Positions 17,348 through 24,961 of a stretch of 40,873 bases of DNA are shown in pieces. A program made the translations under genes and the position numbers. The stretch lies in NCBI GenBank assembly GCA_021323475.1, contig JAJQJM010000009.1, forward strand, positions 1 through 40,873. The letters are read 5' to 3'. The notes beneath the pieces were generated by a model that saw nothing but the letters and a program-made list of their open reading frames with translations, was not told where the DNA came from and did no database searches. The stretch's first letter is position 1. Each line of letters begins with the position of its first letter. The DNA comes from Vampirovibrio sp. (GTDB lineage Bacteria; Cyanobacteriota; Vampirovibrionia; Vampirovibrionales; Vampirovibrionaceae).

Positions 17348-18497
17348 AATTGCTTTTATGCCAATTAAGCCCGTTTATGCGGAAAAACTAATAAATGGTG
17401 AAAAGCACTTTGAATTCAGAAGGAGACCTATAAGCTTAAACTTGACTCATATTGTGGTGTATGCCAGTTCACCCGTACAAAGGATTTTGGGCATAGCAAA
17501 AGTAAATCAAGTTTGTATTGCAACCCCTACAGAAACTTGGCTTAGGACTAAAGAGTTTGCAGGAATTGCAGAGGATGCTTTTGCTGAATATTTCTCTAAC
17601 TCAGATATAGCTTATAGCATAGAAATTGAACCTGACGAAACTATAAAACTAGACAAGCAGATTCATCCAAGGGAAATTGATCCTGAATTTCAAGTCCCTC
17701 AATCATTCAGATATGTTGAGGAAAACTTTTTATTTCAAATTTTGGCTAAGGGTTTTTACAATAAATATAAAAAATCAGGATACACGTTGATGAATCTTAT
17801 TGATTCTAGATTAAATGATATTAATACTCAGATGAAAAACTGGGCAAATAGGTCTATTACTTTTGATTTTGATTCAAATGGAACAAATCTATATTCCATA
17901 CTTGAGCTAGCCTATAGTTTTGCAAAAAGATTTGTCGAACTGTCGGGATCTCTCCAAATAATGCTTGAACAGGAAAATTTAGTAGCTGCAGCAATAATAG
18001 CTAGAGCCCTTTATGAAACTGTGGGTATGGGATGTTTATACATAGATAAAATTACAACGCAAATAGAAGCAAAAGATTTAAAACTTCTCAATGAGAATTT
18101 TTTGCAACATTATACTGGTTCTTGTGATGGAGAAATAAAGCCTGTCCGAATCACCAAAGCGATTCAACATCTTGAATTGGAAGAGTTAGCTTACTTGGAT
18201 TATTTAAGCCAGAAAATATCTGCAATGAAATCACTCCTAGAACTAATGAAGGAAGATGGCAAAGATAGGCCAATGAAAAGCAATTATGCTTTTTTATGTG
18301 AACTAACTCATCCCAATGCACTCGGAACTCATTTGATCTATGGAGATCCAGTTCTTTGTGAAGAACACATAGCCAGTATTAAGTTCAAGATTTATACATC
18401 ATCCACAATGGCCGTAGCCATAGGGCATCATCTATTACTGGCACTGGAAAGGACAAACATGATACCAGAGTCCTATAAACAGGCATTTTTGGAGTAA
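17304..18497 (+). CDS. ASCH-domain protein with C-terminal helical domain
   Basis: 397 aa. Residues 15-140 are an ASCH (PUA-like RNA-binding) domain, with the hallmark MPIKPVYAEKLINGEKHFEFRRR and the following strand HIVVYASSPVQRILGIAKV. The C-terminal 230 residues are helical, with LVAAAIIARALYETVGMG and CELTHPNALGTHLIYG, resembling DUF5677-like domains of unknown function. The start at 17304 (or the next codon, also ATG) lies inside the PIN-GNAT gene, giving a 44-nt overlap and likely translational coupling. ASCH and EVE domains share a fold and are both thought to read nucleic acids, so the two genes probably form one functional unit. The exact start is uncertain; MPIKPV at 17358 is an alternative without a clear ribosome binding site. 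Confidence 0.8.
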   Translation: MMNRLKKSIANPDSKIAFMPIKPVYAEKLINGEKHFEFRRRPISLNLTHIVVYASSPVQRILGIAKVNQVCIATPTETWLRTKEFAGIAEDAFAEYFSNSDIAYSIEIEPDETIKLDKQIHPREIDPEFQVPQSFRYVEENFLFQILAKGFYNKYKKSGYTLMNLIDSRLNDINTQMKNWANRSITFDFDSNGTNLYSILELAYSFAKRFVELSGSLQIMLEQENLVAAAIIARALYETVGMGCLYIDKITTQIEAKDLKLLNENFLQHYTGSCDGEIKPVRITKAIQHLELEELAYLDYLSQKISAMKSLLELMKEDGKDRPMKSNYAFLCELTHPNALGTHLIYGDPVLCEEHIASIKFKIYTSSTMAVAIGHHLLLALERTNMIPESYKQAFLE

Positions 18498-18501
18498 ACT
18501 T

Positions 18502-19255
18502 GTGTCAAATTTCTCAAATTTTGCATTAAAGCTTGCAAACTCAAATCTTGCATCTGCTTTCTTCGGGGCTATTTTAGGTGCCCTTACTCTGTGGAGTATC
18601 GAGTGGATAAAGGAAGAACATGCATTAATTAAAGATGTAAACACCTCTCTGGCAGGGCTAAAATATTTATCAGAAACCTTGCTAAACATGAAGAAGCAAA
18701 TTGTTATACCAATATGTCAAGCTTATCAAAATAACATTGAGCAAATTAGGAAGTCAGCCGGGCAGCCTGTTCATCTCAATCTTTCGACAAATACTTATTC
18801 TGCCCCAAGACTAAGTTTTAACTTTCCAACCAATAGGATATTTTCAAAAGTCACAGTTGTTCCCAAGATCATCGATTCGATTATATATTTACAAAACTCT
18901 ATGGAGCAACTAGACCACTTATGGCAAAAGCACAATAGCTCTTATAGAAGAGCTTCGACTAAAAGACGAGGATAGTGAAAAATTAAAAATCTTTTTTGGA
19001 CGCTATTCCAATTCAATTTACCAGGATGGCCGATATGAAGACATGATAGAGCATATTAGATTAACAACTGATGATGCCCTTTTCTATGCAGAACGAGCAA
19101 AAGAATGTCTATCTAAAATTGGTAATCAAAGCATATTTCGGAAAATACCCCCATGTTTCTTACGACCCTTATTGATCGACTATAGCTTTCAAGACTCATC
19201 ATACGCAGAGCTTATTCCTACCATAAACCATATATCTGGCTGGGGAAATGATTAA
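18502..19255 (+). pseudogene. Frameshifted membrane-anchored protein (DUF unknown)
   Basis: The GTG start at 18502 is preceded by GGAG (18491-18494) and lies 4 bp after the ASCH stop, so this is the third gene of the operon. An N-terminal membrane segment (LASAFFGAILGALTLWSIEW, about residues 16-35) precedes a helical soluble region. The first frame stops at 18975. The +1 frame is open from 18914 and continues in the same style (TIALIEELRLKDEDSEKLKI, then DGRYEDMIEHIRLTTDDALF) to the stop at 19255, where the track lists only the last 70 codons. The intact protein would be about 250 aa. The switch must lie between 18914 and 18970, for example at the A-run of GGCAAAAGC (18926-18929). It could be a real disabling mutation, a sequencing error or a programmed shift; family not recognised. 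Confidence 0.7.
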
Positions 19256-19627
19256 GAGTGCCGAAAATCCAATTTGAAGGCTGATCAATAAGTAAACCTA
19301 ATTCCGGCTACGTTTACTCCATTGTATAGCAGTAGCTTCCTGAGTCTTCCATAAGGCACGATTATTGTTTTTGGCATTGGTAGGCATCTCCAATTCAGAT
19401 CCACTTGAGGTAGAGCATGATTCAAGATCACCTTGCAGCCATTCTGACCAAAGTAGTTGTAGCTATTAAGGAAAACTTGACCTCTACAGGCCCAGATTCA
19501 TCAATATGCGAGTACAAAATGTCGGAATAACCCCAAATACTGAAAATAACAACTACTCCCTTAATGGTTGACTTTCAGGCAACCTAGAGCGTGTATATGA
19601 CTGTCCCATAACCAGAAAGGAACAGTC
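19256..19627. other. Gene-poor stretch before orphan integrase domain
   Basis: 372 bp. The minus strand has a roughly 70-codon open stretch without a convincing start (about 19505-19293, containing YNYFGQNGCKVILNHALPQV), which may be a decayed gene end or chance. At the right edge lies the inverted repeat listed at 19597-19629. Nothing else is seen. Confidence 0.4.
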
Positions 19628-19629
19628 AT
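19597..19629 (+). promoter_or_regulatory. Inverted repeat enclosing the RBS of the orphan integrase-domain gene
   Basis: ATGACTGT (19597-19604) and ACAGTCAT (19622-19629) are perfect 8-bp inverted repeats. The AAGGA ribosome binding site is in the 17-nt loop and the right arm ends in the first two bases of the ATG at 19628. Such a hairpin could hide the start or act as an operator. Confidence 0.45.
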
Positions 19630-19963
19630 GAACCCCAAAAACGATATTACCCTGCAAGAAGCCACGAAACAGTATCTCAAGTCATTGGAGGAAGCCGGTA
19701 AAAGCCCACGGACACTTTATACTTACGGCCAAGATTGCAAACAAATGATCGCCTTCTTTGGGGTAGACAAAAAGCTCACCAACATTCTACCCGCCCATGT
19801 GGCCAAGTTCTACAAGTCAGATGAGCTTTTGAAAATTCCCAAACAGGGGAAAGACCGAGCCCCCAAAACCATTAACAAAACCAAAATGGTCTTCCGAGGC
19901 CTGCTCACCTGGGCCAAAGAGCAAGGGCACATTGAAGGACTCCCTCTACCAAAAAACCAGTAA
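19628..19963 (+). CDS. Orphan SAM-like (core-binding) domain of a tyrosine recombinase
   Basis: 111 aa matching only the N-terminal arm-/core-binding domain of phage-type integrases: ITLQEATKQYLKSLEEAGKS, PRTLYTYGQDCKQMIAFFG and the final helix NKTKMVFRGLLTWAKEQG. The catalytic Arg-Lys-His-Arg-His-Tyr domain is missing and a stop follows directly. The start is supported by AAAGGA eight bases upstream. It may be a truncated integrase remnant or a small DNA-binding protein kept for regulation of recombination. It is convergent with the complete recombinase at 20029, separated by a strong hairpin. Confidence 0.75.
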   Translation: MNPKNDITLQEATKQYLKSLEEAGKSPRTLYTYGQDCKQMIAFFGVDKKLTNILPAHVAKFYKSDELLKIPKQGKDRAPKTINKTKMVFRGLLTWAKEQGHIEGLPLPKNQ

Positions 19964-19971
19964 TATTAGGA

Positions 19972-20018
19972 AATTCAAGAGCTACAGGCTGGAAAACCCA
20001 GCCTGTCACTCTTGAATT
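19972..20018. terminator. Long imperfect hairpin between convergent genes
   Basis: Outer stem AATTCAAGAG/CTCTTGAATT (10 bp) and inner stem ACAGGCTGG/CCAGCCTGT (9 bp), with a 2-nt internal loop and a 5-nt tip. It sits 8 bp after the orphan domain stop and 10 bp after the recombinase stop, the place of a bidirectional terminator. T-runs are weak on the plus strand and modest on the minus strand (GAATTTCC). Confidence 0.55.
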
Positions 20019-20028
20019 AAAAGGTAGT

Positions 20029-20892
20029 TTAATCCCAAGCACGCATCGCCTCAATGGTCTCATCTTCAGTGGTCATACAATAGGAGCGGGTGGTGGCAAT
20101 ATTATTATGACCACAAGCAATCTGCAGCATCACCAATGGTCTACCCTTGTTGGCATTCAAAGTCACAAACGCTCGCCGTAGGGCATGCGGAGTTACTCTG
20201 ACATCTACCCGGTCTCCAATTCGATCCAATCGGTTCCGAATGCCAAAGCGATCCATCCGGTTGCCATGACGGTTAATCAGCAGCCACGCTTCTGCCACTT
20301 TGGGACGATAAGTCAGATAAGCCTGAATTGCTTCAATCACTTTGCTGGATAAACCTACGCGCCGGGTTTTACCCCATTTGGCAACCATTACCGTTAGATA
20401 TTTTGCCTCATAATTAATATCTTTCAGCTTCAGATTGGCCGCTTCACTCACACGAAGGCCCGTCTGGCTAAGTAGAATGACAAGCAACCGTTCCAGCGGA
20501 TTCTGGCAAGCTTCTATGAGCTTTTCCAGCCCTTTTTGATCCACCGTAATCTTTCGTTCTGGTAAGTGACGCCGAGGACGGAACTTCTTTGATTCAATCA
20601 GATATGCTGGCTCTAAGGCTTTTTCCTGGATCAGAATCTTAGCCAAGCTTGAGACAGCCTGATACATTTTCTGACGTTTGGCAAAATGCTCGGTAGGAAT
20701 AGCAAGCAATGCCTTTTTCAGCGTTTCCAACGAGATTATGTGATAGCGTTCCAAGAACCAGCGAGCGTAATATGTATAGGTTTCAATGGAGATTGCACTG
20801 TGGGGTCTACCGTCCATTAGGCCAAAGCGCATGGCGTCTTCCCAAGCGGGTAGATAGTCCAGATGATTGGTTTCAGAGGTCATCGAGGTCAT
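20029..20892 (-). CDS. Tyrosine recombinase/integrase (XerC/D-like)
   Basis: 287 aa from the chosen start. The track start at 21000 is rejected because the ATG at 20892 has AGGAG seven bases upstream and the extra 36 residues have no domain character. The N-terminal SAM-like domain (about 10-110, SIETYTYYARWFLERYHI) is followed by the catalytic domain with the full set of residues: Arg in QTGLRVSEAANL, Lys in MVAKWGKTRRV, His-x-x-Arg in TPHALRRAF, His in ACGHNNIATT and the Tyr nucleophile in TTRSYCMTT. It should be active in site-specific recombination. It lies 224 bp from a tRNA-Val gene and is transcribed away from it, the usual arrangement of an island integrase at its attachment site. Confidence 0.92.
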   Translation of the reverse strand: MTSMTSETNHLDYLPAWEDAMRFGLMDGRPHSAISIETYTYYARWFLERYHIISLETLKKALLAIPTEHFAKRQKMYQAVSSLAKILIQEKALEPAYLIESKKFRPRRHLPERKITVDQKGLEKLIEACQNPLERLLVILLSQTGLRVSEAANLKLKDINYEAKYLTVMVAKWGKTRRVGLSSKVIEAIQAYLTYRPKVAEAWLLINRHGNRMDRFGIRNRLDRIGDRVDVRVTPHALRRAFVTLNANKGRPLVMLQIACGHNNIATTRSYCMTTEDETIEAMRAWD

Positions 20893-21116
20893 AAATGGGC
20901 TCCTATTTGATCGGGACACCGCATTCATCACTCTTTGGGGCGCTAAAGTCCACTTCCTCTCAGGAATTGTGTGCTGACAGACACAGATGAGCACTTCCAC
21001 AGGGGGACAACCCAGACAAAACCCCGTGACACATGGTAACTTAGGCCCTCTTCAGAGCTACTCTACGCCCTACCCCTCTACCCAATGAAAAACCAATACT
21101 TTACTTCTTAAAGAAA

Positions 21117-21191
<75 letters not shown>

Positions 21192-21381
21192 TGGAACCGA
21201 TTACAGAATATCACAGTCAAAGCCAGAGTAAAGCATCAGCAACTTTGGGTTACAGACAAGGGCATCCGTCGTCTACCAGTGTCCGGATAGACAGCCCTCA
21301 TCAGTCTGTCCCTACTAAATGAGAAGTCCTTGCGCAAAACATCCCTTCCCCGACAGGTTCCCAGTTCCAAATTTGGCGCTC

Positions 21382-22929
21382 TCAGCTCCGGGGACTGATA
21401 ATAACCGGCGGGACCACTTCGTAGACTTTGTTCATGTTGCTATCCGCCAGGAAAATATGATTGGTTGCAGGATCATAGGCCATTTGCCAGTTCCCATTAG
21501 TGCCAGTAGTCGTGTTTGTGCTGTCCATATCGGTGATATTAATCGAAAAGTCGGCCGATGTGGCAATGGCCCCGCTGCGCGCAATCCTGTAAACATATAT
21601 ATAATTACTGCCGCTGGCAGCAACCACTAGATTCCGGACAATGAAAAAGTCCCCGGAAGTAGGCTCTATAAACATGCCGCCAATATGACTGCTGCTGGAA
21701 AAAGCCGCCGGCAATGCCCACTCGTTGCCAGTCCTGGTTGCCGGGCTGGTCCGGTAAAACTCCACAATTTTCAACGTCGTGTCATTGCAGGCCACAAATA
21801 CGGTGGTGGGGCTGTTCGGATCGACCGCAACCGCCCTTTGGCTACTGGGAGAAGCGCCCAGCGACAGGGTGGAAATCGGGGAAACAGGAGGAGCCGCACT
21901 TAAACTATACTGATTTAAATAATGCACACCGCCCGATGAGTCATAATACAGCGAATATGCCGATTGACCGACATTATCGACCGCTATCGACTTAGCCCCG
22001 GCAGATCCATTTGCAAACATAAGCGGATCGTTAATCTGGATTCCGTTACGCTCTGTCTGATACAATCTGCCGGACGCCGAACCACCAGCATCATTGCCTA
22101 TAATCAGCCGCTCCCGGTATGGATCCCATGCAATGCCGGACACGGTAAAGCCGGAAGGAAACATGGCATTACTGGCGTTACTGGTGGAAAAACTCAACAA
22201 CGCGGGTGAGTCTTTTACTCCCGGTGATGCCACGGGGCTTTGGCTGCGAACCGGACCTTGCGGAGCGCTGATAAATATGTTGGTCGGCAGGTTGCGGATG
22301 GCCTCCGGACTGCCAAGCCCGGTGGTAAACTGAAAACTGCGCAGAATTACCTTGTTGGCCTGGGAAGGCTTATCCAGAACCGGACCCGAAGTAGCGCTGC
22401 TGCCGCATGCTAAATAGGCGGCTCCTTCACCGGTGGCCCACACGCCATTGGTGTTGGTATCCGTAAATTGCGTACATGTGTTTGATATATTCGCATACAG
22501 AAAAAGCGGCGTACCCGTCAGCAAATACTTGGTAGCGCTGGTCGCCAGACGATACGGAGATCCCCAGGATGTGCCGCCGTCCCTGGATAACTCGATATAG
22601 TAATTGGAGCCGGAAGCGCTCAACTGGTAGATTTTTTTAACCGCATCGCCATTACTGTCGTATGTGGTGTATTCCAGCCGACGGCTGTGAGAGTTGTCGC
22701 TAATGTAAACCCCTTGCCGCAACTCAGCCTGCAAATCCTGAATAAAAGCATGGATTTCATTCACTTCCTTATAGCGCATACTGACTGAATTGGTAGTGAC
22801 ATTGCTCTTAACCAGGAAATTGGTAATTAAAAGTGATACGAAACCCATTAAGGCCAATGCAATCAGGAGTTCCGCCAAGCTAAAACCTTTGGCCCTGGTA
22901 GAATTGATAGTCCGTAACATTGGCCTCAT
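21382..22929 (-). CDS. Minor prepilin-like protein (PilW-like N-terminus) with beta-propeller-like C-terminus
   Basis: 515 aa. The N-terminus MRPMLRTINSTRAKG followed by FSLAELLIALALMGFVSLLI is a class III signal: cleavage after Gly15, Glu at +5, then a hydrophobic stem. Residues 30-160 fit a minor pilin head. From about residue 260 the sequence carries repeated blades of the NHL/SMP-30 type (GIAWDPYRERLIIGNDAGG, SIAVDNVGQSAYSLYYDSSG, AVAVDPNSPTTVFVACND, MAYDPATNHIFLADSNMNKV), so an extracellular propeller of about five blades is likely. PilW proteins lack such an extension. It starts 6 bp after the stop of the other minor prepilin and is in the same operon. Likely displayed at the tip of a type IV pilus or type II pseudopilus; the partner machinery is not in the window. 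Confidence 0.75.
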   Translation of the reverse strand: MRPMLRTINSTRAKGFSLAELLIALALMGFVSLLITNFLVKSNVTTNSVSMRYKEVNEIHAFIQDLQAELRQGVYISDNSHSRRLEYTTYDSNGDAVKKIYQLSASGSNYYIELSRDGGTSWGSPYRLATSATKYLLTGTPLFLYANISNTCTQFTDTNTNGVWATGEGAAYLACGSSATSGPVLDKPSQANKVILRSFQFTTGLGSPEAIRNLPTNIFISAPQGPVRSQSPVASPGVKDSPALLSFSTSNASNAMFPSGFTVSGIAWDPYRERLIIGNDAGGSASGRLYQTERNGIQINDPLMFANGSAGAKSIAVDNVGQSAYSLYYDSSGGVHYLNQYSLSAAPPVSPISTLSLGASPSSQRAVAVDPNSPTTVFVACNDTTLKIVEFYRTSPATRTGNEWALPAAFSSSSHIGGMFIEPTSGDFFIVRNLVVAASGSNYIYVYRIARSGAIATSADFSINITDMDSTNTTTGTNGNWQMAYDPATNHIFLADSNMNKVYEVVPPVIISPRS

Positions 22930-22935
22930 AGGCTA

Positions 22936-23901
22936 TCAGGCGCCCCACTTCAGAATTTGTATCGCATTCACGAATACGTTGGAATCATTGGAACTGGCGT
23001 TTTTGGAAATTGTAATGTTCAACGTCCCATCGGAAACGTTGACATCATACATTTTCACATGGGCGCGACCTGTCCCGCCGGTCGCCTCATAAGGGCTATA
23101 GGGAGCCTGGGTCATCTGTACGCCCTCAATGGTAATATCCGCAAGGCGACGGTTGGTTGTACCATTAATTGCACTGTTGATTTCCGCGAAATAGAGTTTG
23201 ACGGTATACGGCCCGTTCTCCACATCAGCGCTATAACTTATACTGGCACCATAGGAATTTTTACACAGCAGGTTATCGTCGTTCCCGGTGGTATTAATAA
23301 TATCCGGGCAAGCCGTCGCATCGTAGGAATAACTGGCAACCAGCCCCGGCACTTTATTAGTGCTATCGTACGTGGTAGCGGTGTTCTGCCAGAGATTATT
23401 GGCGGTATCAATTATCGATACGCCAGTGCCTGTCCTATGCCGCAAGCTTTTAGCGCTTTGTACGACGCGGGTTTTATAGCGATACGCCGTATTCGCATCG
23501 GTACTATTGTTATACAGGTAAAAATTAACGGTTCGTTTCAGCGAATTGGTCGCTCCGCTATTGGTAATGTCCACCTTTCGCATAAAAGGAATGGTTTGCC
23601 CGGATTCGCTAACGGTGGTGTCCATGCTGGAATCGTTAAAGCGAGAATAATACGTGGTCCGCTCCGGGTCCATCTCATCCAGTAAGCTATTCAACAGAAT
23701 GCTCCGGGTGGACTGCAGGTAGAGTCCCCGGCTGCCCTGTGTCGTTTGGCTCATAACCAGGGTATAAGGCACCATAATTAAAGACAGCATGCTGATGATC
23801 AGCAGCACTTCCACCAACGAGAAACCTGCAGTAACCTTGTTTCGTCTCAAAACAGGAGCCGGATGCTGACGACCCATCATCATAAAAACCGTGACACTCA
23901 A
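22936..23901 (-). CDS. Minor prepilin-like protein (PilV-like N-terminus) with malectin-like C-terminal domain
   Basis: 321 aa from the TTG at 23901, which has AGAGG upstream; the ATG cluster at 23883 is an alternative start. The class III signal is KVTAG followed by FSLVEVLLIISMLSLIMVPY, with Glu at +5 after the cleavage site. Residues 50-160 resemble a PilV head. The last 130 residues (GPYTVKLYFAEI, RLADITIEGVQ, GTGRAHVKMYDVNVSDGTLNITI, VFVNAIQIL) follow the strand pattern of malectin-type carbohydrate-binding domains. The pairing of a minor pilin with a sugar-binding-like fold points to binding of glycans on a surface or host; this is inference. First gene of the two-gene operon with 21382. 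Confidence 0.75.
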   Translation of the reverse strand: MSVTVFMMMGRQHPAPVLRRNKVTAGFSLVEVLLIISMLSLIMVPYTLVMSQTTQGSRGLYLQSTRSILLNSLLDEMDPERTTYYSRFNDSSMDTTVSESGQTIPFMRKVDITNSGATNSLKRTVNFYLYNNSTDANTAYRYKTRVVQSAKSLRHRTGTGVSIIDTANNLWQNTATTYDSTNKVPGLVASYSYDATACPDIINTTGNDDNLLCKNSYGASISYSADVENGPYTVKLYFAEINSAINGTTNRRLADITIEGVQMTQAPYSPYEATGGTGRAHVKMYDVNVSDGTLNITISKNASSNDSNVFVNAIQILKWGA

Positions 23902-24115
23902 TACTTATAATACCTCTTTATCGATCACTTCGAGTGAAACTTGAAAATAAGCTCCTTTTAGCTCATCTGCCAGTGAAAAAACCTATCAGTCAGAGTCTTT
24001 TTAGCTAAAGAACAGACTCCAGGCAGCAGCAACTGTGAACCAACCCAAATATGTGGGCATTTGAGGCCATTGACCAAACACCGTCAAGTATGACCGCCCA
24101 CATTCTTACCCCTCT

Positions 24116-24466
24116 CTAAGATTTCAGCATTTTCTGACTTTCGGTTCTGCCATTTCCAAATCCCCGAAACTTTACACTTGTTACAAACCATTCACCATTT
24201 CCACAGGTCGTCGAATCCATATATAGGAAACAGCCTTCAGGAGTGTGGTTTATGGAAATTCGGTCATCAGGCAGTAACGGTAAGTTTTCCCAGCCGTCAC
24301 CCATACAGGGAAATCCTTGGTCATCGAATAAGTCAAAATCCACGCCGGATTCTCCCGCAAACCAACCACACAACAAATCCAGCGCCTCTTTGATGAGCAG
24401 TGTGCAATCCATGAATCTGCTTTCCGGGCAAACACACAAAATTGACTTGTCATCGTTATGGAGCAA
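24116..24466 (-). CDS. Hypothetical acidic protein, possibly a gene fragment
   Basis: About 116 aa from a TTG at 24466. The same frame is open back to about 24522 (ILLIDSWDDESSEALNNL) without an ATG, so the true start may be lost or non-standard. The composition is protein-like, with well-spaced hydrophobics and acidic runs: LIKEALDLLCGWFAGESGVD, FDLFDDQGFPCMGDGWENLP, GNGEWFVTSVKFRGF. Family not recognised. It overlaps the plus-strand ORF 24243-24785 in antisense. On composition I prefer the minus strand as the coding one here, but both cannot be excluded. Confidence 0.45.
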   Translation of the reverse strand: MLHNDDKSILCVCPESRFMDCTLLIKEALDLLCGWFAGESGVDFDLFDDQGFPCMGDGWENLPLLPDDRISINHTPEGCFLYMDSTTCGNGEWFVTSVKFRGFGNGRTESQKMLKS

Positions 24467-24785
24467 GTTATTAAGCGCCTCAGATGATTCATCATCCCAG
24501 GAATCAATCAGTAGAATTCAGGCATTCAATGCTTATAAGAACCAACCAGCCCCAGCTCCGGCTCCAGCCCCAGCTCCGGCTCCAGCCCCAGCTCCAGCTC
24601 CAGCCCCAGCTCCAGCTCCAGCCCCAGCTCCGGCTCCAGCCCCAGCCCCAGCTCCAGCTCCGGCTCCAGCCCCAGCCCCAGCTCCGGCTCCAGCTCCGGC
24701 TCCGGCTCCAGCTCCGGCTCCGGCTCCAGCTCCGGCTCCGGCTCCGGCACCAGCTCCAGGCAACGGCTATGGCAGAAATAAATAA
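24243..24785 (+). CDS. Possible (Pro-Ala)n repeat protein
   Basis: 180-codon plus-strand ORF ending in a continuous Pro-Ala run and a short tail GNGYGRNK. The N-terminal 100 residues are Ser/Asn/Pro-rich and antisense to the ORF 24116-24466, so the first part may be a shadow. An inner start before LLSGQTHKIDLSSLWSKLL is possible. Pro-Ala tracts act as rigid extended linkers in envelope proteins, but there is no signal peptide or anchor here. Coding status is uncertain. Confidence 0.35.
   Translation: MWFMEIRSSGSNGKFSQPSPIQGNPWSSNKSKSTPDSPANQPHNKSSASLMSSVQSMNLLSGQTHKIDLSSLWSKLLSASDDSSSQESISRIQAFNAYKNQPAPAPAPAPAPAPAPAPAPAPAPAPAPAPAPAPAPAPAPAPAPAPAPAPAPAPAPAPAPAPAPAPAPAPAPGNGYGRNK
24546..24758. 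repeat. Low-complexity hexanucleotide repeat encoding (Pro-Ala)n
   Basis: 213 bp of CCAGCT/CCGGCT/CCAGCC hexamers with no interruption, giving 35 Pro-Ala pairs plus a Pro in the plus frame. All six bases per unit avoid stops on both strands, which is why the track shows ORFs here on both strands. Such repeats expand and contract by slippage. Confidence 0.95.
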
Positions 24786-24819
24786 TTAAGGTCGTATCTA
24801 TTCAAAACCTAGAGCTCTG

Positions 24820-24930
24820 TCATTGCAAGCGACCAGCGGTAGCGCGGCAATCTGCGGCCTGAGTACATTGAATGAGTACGTCTGGATTGCTGCGTCGTTT
24901 CACGCCTTCCATTCACAGTGAATGGGAATA
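24820..24930. repeat. Degenerate dispersed intergenic element (TCATTGC...GCAATC type)
   Basis: GTCATTGCAAGCGACCAGCGG...CGGCAATCTG followed by TCTGGATTGCTGCGTCGTTTCACGCC. The two halves are imperfect inverted copies and resemble the short mobile palindromic units (TCATTGCGAGCGAAGCAATC family) that are scattered in many bacterial genomes. This copy is diverged. No other copy was noticed in the window. Confidence 0.45.
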
Positions 24931-24961
24931 ACAACAATATGCTAGAACTGCCAACCGGCTA

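Noticed and set aside
20893-21000. N-terminal extension of the recombinase in the ORF track
   Set aside because: The ATG at 20892 has a perfect AGGAG at good spacing and the extension has no domain match.
22957-23685. Long plus-strand ORF (242 aa) antisense to the malectin-like prepilin
   Set aside because: Its residue make-up is Ile/Gly/Arg-biased as expected of antisense of Asn/Thr/Tyr-rich protein; the minus strand has a clear prepilin signal.
24484-24789. QLQPQLRLQP and EPELEPE repeat ORFs
   Set aside because: Alternative-frame readings of the same stop-free hexamer repeat; listed only once as a repeat.
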